NCBI RefSeq assembly: GCF_021134715.1 | Contig: NC_060017.1 | Location: forward strand, 4,154,001 to 4,218,000 | From: Daphnia pulex | Lineage: Eukaryota; Arthropoda; Branchiopoda; Diplostraca; Daphniidae | DNA: 64,000 bases | Reading direction: 5' to 3' | Program-made: the position numbers and the translations under genes | Shown: positions 61,601 to 64,000 of the stretch, piece after piece | Layout of the letters: the number at the start of each line of letters is the position of its first letter | Position numbering within the stretch: the stretch's first letter is position 1 | The notes under the pieces: model-generated | Databases searched by the model: none | Told to the model about the DNA's origin: nothing | What the model saw: only the letters and a program-made list of their open reading frames with translations

Positions 61601-64000
61601 GACTTTGTCTGCTCGGAATAAGTCGGGGGCTTGGCCGGTTCGGAGTAAGCCGGAGCAGAGTAAGTTGGGGCGGTCTTGGCCGGTTCGGAGTAAGCCGGGG
61701 CAGAGTAAGCCGGGGCAGAGTAAGCCGGGGCAGTGTAAGCCGGCGCAGAGTAAGCCGGCGCAGAGTATGCCGGGGTGGAGTAAGCCGGGGCGGTCTTGGT
61801 CGGCTCGGAATAAGCCGGGGCGGTCTTGGCCGGTTCGGAGTAAGCCGGGGCAGAGTAAGCCGGAGCAGAGTAAGCCGGGGCAGAGTAAGCCGGGGCGGTC
61901 TTCGTCGGCTCGGAGTAAGCCGGAGCGGGCTTGGCCGGTTCGGAGTAAGCCGGGGCAGAGTAAGCCGGGGCAGAGTAAGCCGGGGCAGAGTAAGCCGGCG
62001 CAGAGTAAACCGGCGCAGAGTAAGCCGGGGCGGTCTTGGTCGGCTCGGAGTAAGCCGGGGCGGTCTTGGTCGGCTCGGAGTAAGCTGGAGCAGAGTAAGT
62101 TGGGGCGGTCTTGGCCGGTTCGGAGTAAGCCGGGGCCGAATAAGTTGGAGCTGAATAAGCCGGAGCGGAATACGTTGGAGCGGTGTAAGCCGGAGCAGAA
62201 TATGTCGGTTCGGAGTAAGCCGGGGCGGAATATGTCGGCTCGGAGTAAGCCGGAGCGGAGTAGACTGGAGCTGAATAAGCCGGAGCGGAGTAAGACGGTG
62301 AGGGTACATATTTTCCATCCGATGTATGAGCCGAGTCGTATTTTCCATTTTCAACAGTCCTATCTGGGCCACGAATTTCACCGTTGCCTGGTTGTTTGAC
62401 TATATAAAAAAAGAAACAAAAAACAAACAGTTAATTTTGCATACAAGAGACAAAAATTCAAATCAATTCTGTTGATTGTTGAAAACGCATTTACCTAGGT
62501 AATAAGGAGTATTGGCCACCTCATCCTTGGTAGACTTATCATAAGTGCTAGTTTCTTTGTAGCTGAAAGAGTTGTCCGGTTTGGAAGGTCCTACAGGGCC
62601 GGAAACTTTACCGGATTCACCGTATTTGTTATCAGTTTGGGAATAGCTAGCCAGCTGGGCGTTATTGATAGCTACAGCAGTTTCGCGATTCCCAGCTGAG
62701 GCATATGAACCATAAGGATCAGATGATCCAGACACTGCAAGGGAATCTGTATATTTCTGCGACTGATAACTGCCCGTCGATGCCCCACCTTCGTATTTGA
62801 CAGCTTTCGAATAGGATGGCGTGGTTGTAGTCGTTGTATATTGCTGGTCACCGGAGTAAGCGGGGGAGGCGACAATGATGCGCACAGGGTTGGATTCACC
62901 GGCTATGGTGGCGGCAGGAATAGCCAGGACAACTTTCGTCTGTTGTTTTCCTGAGTAAGAGCCCTGCGATGGTTCCTTGACGACTAGTCCAGCCGATTGG
63001 CAATCACCGCAACCGGAAGAGACGACAGATTCACCGTAGTACGTCGGTCGGGGATCCTTGTAGAGACCTTCTCCCGTCACCAACTTGCCACTCAGATATC
63101 CTGGACTTCCCATAGGGATGGCGGCCGGTTTCTTCTCCAGTGGTTGCTTCAACTTGACGGCGTTGGCATTGCTGGAACTGCCGACGGCCCCTCCAGAGCA
63201 CTGAGGAACCAGCCACGGCCAGTTGCACAACAAATTTTCCTCGTCAAAGAGGAGCCCAAATGGACAACGGAATTCGTATTGGGTGAAGGTGACACCGTCC
63301 TTGGCGTAGTCGCGACAGGCGAAGAACCAGCGACAGTTTTCAGGATCGGCAAAGTATCCCTCGCCTGGGCAGACGAATTTGTTCATGGGAACTGGGCGAA
63401 TCTCGCTGGATCCTCCGCAAGGAGCGGCCTGGGACGGCCAGGTGCAGACTTCCCACTTCTCATCAAAGACTAATCCTTCCGGGCAGTCGTACTCGAAAAC
63501 GGTGAAATCGTCCACGTACTGGTCGAATTTGACGCAACGGTAGAAACTTCCGCAATCCTCCGGATGGCGGTAATAGCCTTGACGGGAGCACTGCAGACTG
63601 CTCTCCAGCGGCTGGCGGACGACGCTGGTCTCGCCGGAACGGGCGACGATGCGGACGATCCGGTAGGGTGAAGCTCGGACACGGTCGTTGTACAACGGGC
63701 TGGACAGGGTGGTGGCAACAGAAGAAAGATCGTCCTGCAGGGATTTGGCCAGCTGACGCCTGGTCCGATTGCCAGATTCTTGGTTGAGAAATTGTTCGTA
63801 GTAGATTTGAGTCATGGATGGAGAAACGGGCGTTTCTGATTGGCTGGGCTTCTCGTCAATATTGCCGGGCATGATTGCCACTCCAGCGATATCGCGCAAA
63901 AGGAAGTACTTGGCCTGTATTTGTAATGATTATTAAGGCTGTATACAATGGACGGAAATGACTAGAGTGGCTTTGAGTGGTTTACCTTGATCATAGCGGC
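58633..64000 (-). CDS. Giant chitin-binding, Tyr/Pro-repeat mucin-like protein
   Basis: Exons 63986-64000 (continuing off the right edge or starting at ATG 63992-63994), 62495-63914 and 58633-62399 join in frame to about 1731 residues. Two peritrophin-A/CBM14 chitin-binding domains lie near the N-terminus: CSRQGYYRHPEDCGSFYRC to CTWPSQAAPCGG, and CPGEGYFADPENCRWFFAC to CNWPWLVPQC. A third closes the C-terminus: CVRAGLFRHPSDCQKFYECY to CNWPLDGPAC. Between them are about 700 residues of repeats: first AYSAPAYSEPTKTAP units, then APVYSAPAYTEKAPEYKT units. A Gly/Ser block (GTGGSAGSRGTGGSAGS) and a Lys/Ser-rich region follow. I saw no cysteine in the repeats. Such proteins cross-link chitin in cuticle or peritrophic matrix; the tyrosines could allow dityrosine bonds (inference). 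No clear signal peptide is visible, so the true N-terminus probably lies outside the window. Confidence 0.88.
60100..62330. repeat. Coding tandem repeats (YSAP/YSEP and YTEKAPEYKT blocks)
   Basis: Two adjoining repeat blocks lie in the large exon. Block A (about 61400-62330) is GC-rich and nearly homogeneous at DNA level, built from 12- to 15-base words such as GCCGGGGCAGAGTAA on the plus strand. Block B (about 60100-61200) has longer units of roughly 60-80 bases. Both antisense and shifted frames remain open across block A purely from the repeat. Confidence 0.9.

Noticed and set aside
60192-62381. 729-codon Arg/Pro-rich minus-strand frame
   Set aside because: It is the shifted frame of the YSAP repeat. 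The frame joined by consensus splice sites to the chitin-binding exons is the supported one.

Overview
This is arthropod nuclear DNA, most probably from a branchiopod crustacean of the Daphnia type. The evidence is compact genes with many short GT-AG introns (often 55-80 bases), AT-rich spacers, conserved animal housekeeping genes, TATA plus TCAGT-type initiators, and chitin-binding and tyrosine-rich secreted proteins. The species call is inference from gene content and style. No operons, CRISPR arrays or RNA genes were recognised.

Left part (1-14.6 kb), all on the minus strand: the 5' part of a cohesin STAG/SA gene that runs off the left edge, the translation factor eIF2A, the autophagy scramblase ATG9, and a CIDE-N (DFF/Drep-like) protein. 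Middle (17.7-43.3 kb): an ELOVL fatty-acid elongase (+) with a clear core promoter, a four-finger C2H2 protein (-), mitochondrial lipoyltransferase LIPT1 (-), and UBR3, a 21-coding-exon N-degron-type E3 ligase (+). A secreted DUF4803-like gene lies antisense inside a 3.3 kb UBR3 intron. A Y-box cold-shock-domain protein (+) follows. The splice models of seven genes (ELOVL, zinc finger, LIPT1, UBR3, nested gene, Y-box, EFL1) each sum to a multiple of three, which supports them.

The interval 43.3-52.7 kb is accessory and repeat-rich. It holds a piggyBac-like MITE with TTAA duplications, an inverted pair of dispersed repeats, a 30-base perfect palindrome, a Mutator-like MITE with a 9-base target duplication, a 161-base tandem duplication, and a decayed, partly fused tandem family of YYTT-rich secreted-protein genes containing thirteen identical 24-base repeats.

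Right part (52.7-64 kb), minus strand: EFL1, the GTPase of 60S ribosome maturation, with a small MITE just upstream, then a giant chitin-binding, tyrosine/proline-repeat mucin-like protein that reaches the right edge.

The housekeeping genes work in unrelated pathways (chromosome cohesion, translation, ribosome maturation, autophagy, lipoylation, ubiquitination). The two tyrosine-rich secreted loci near the right end are the lineage-specific part. I saw no clearly new molecular system. The most unusual structures are the fused YYTT gene remnants and the repeat protein.
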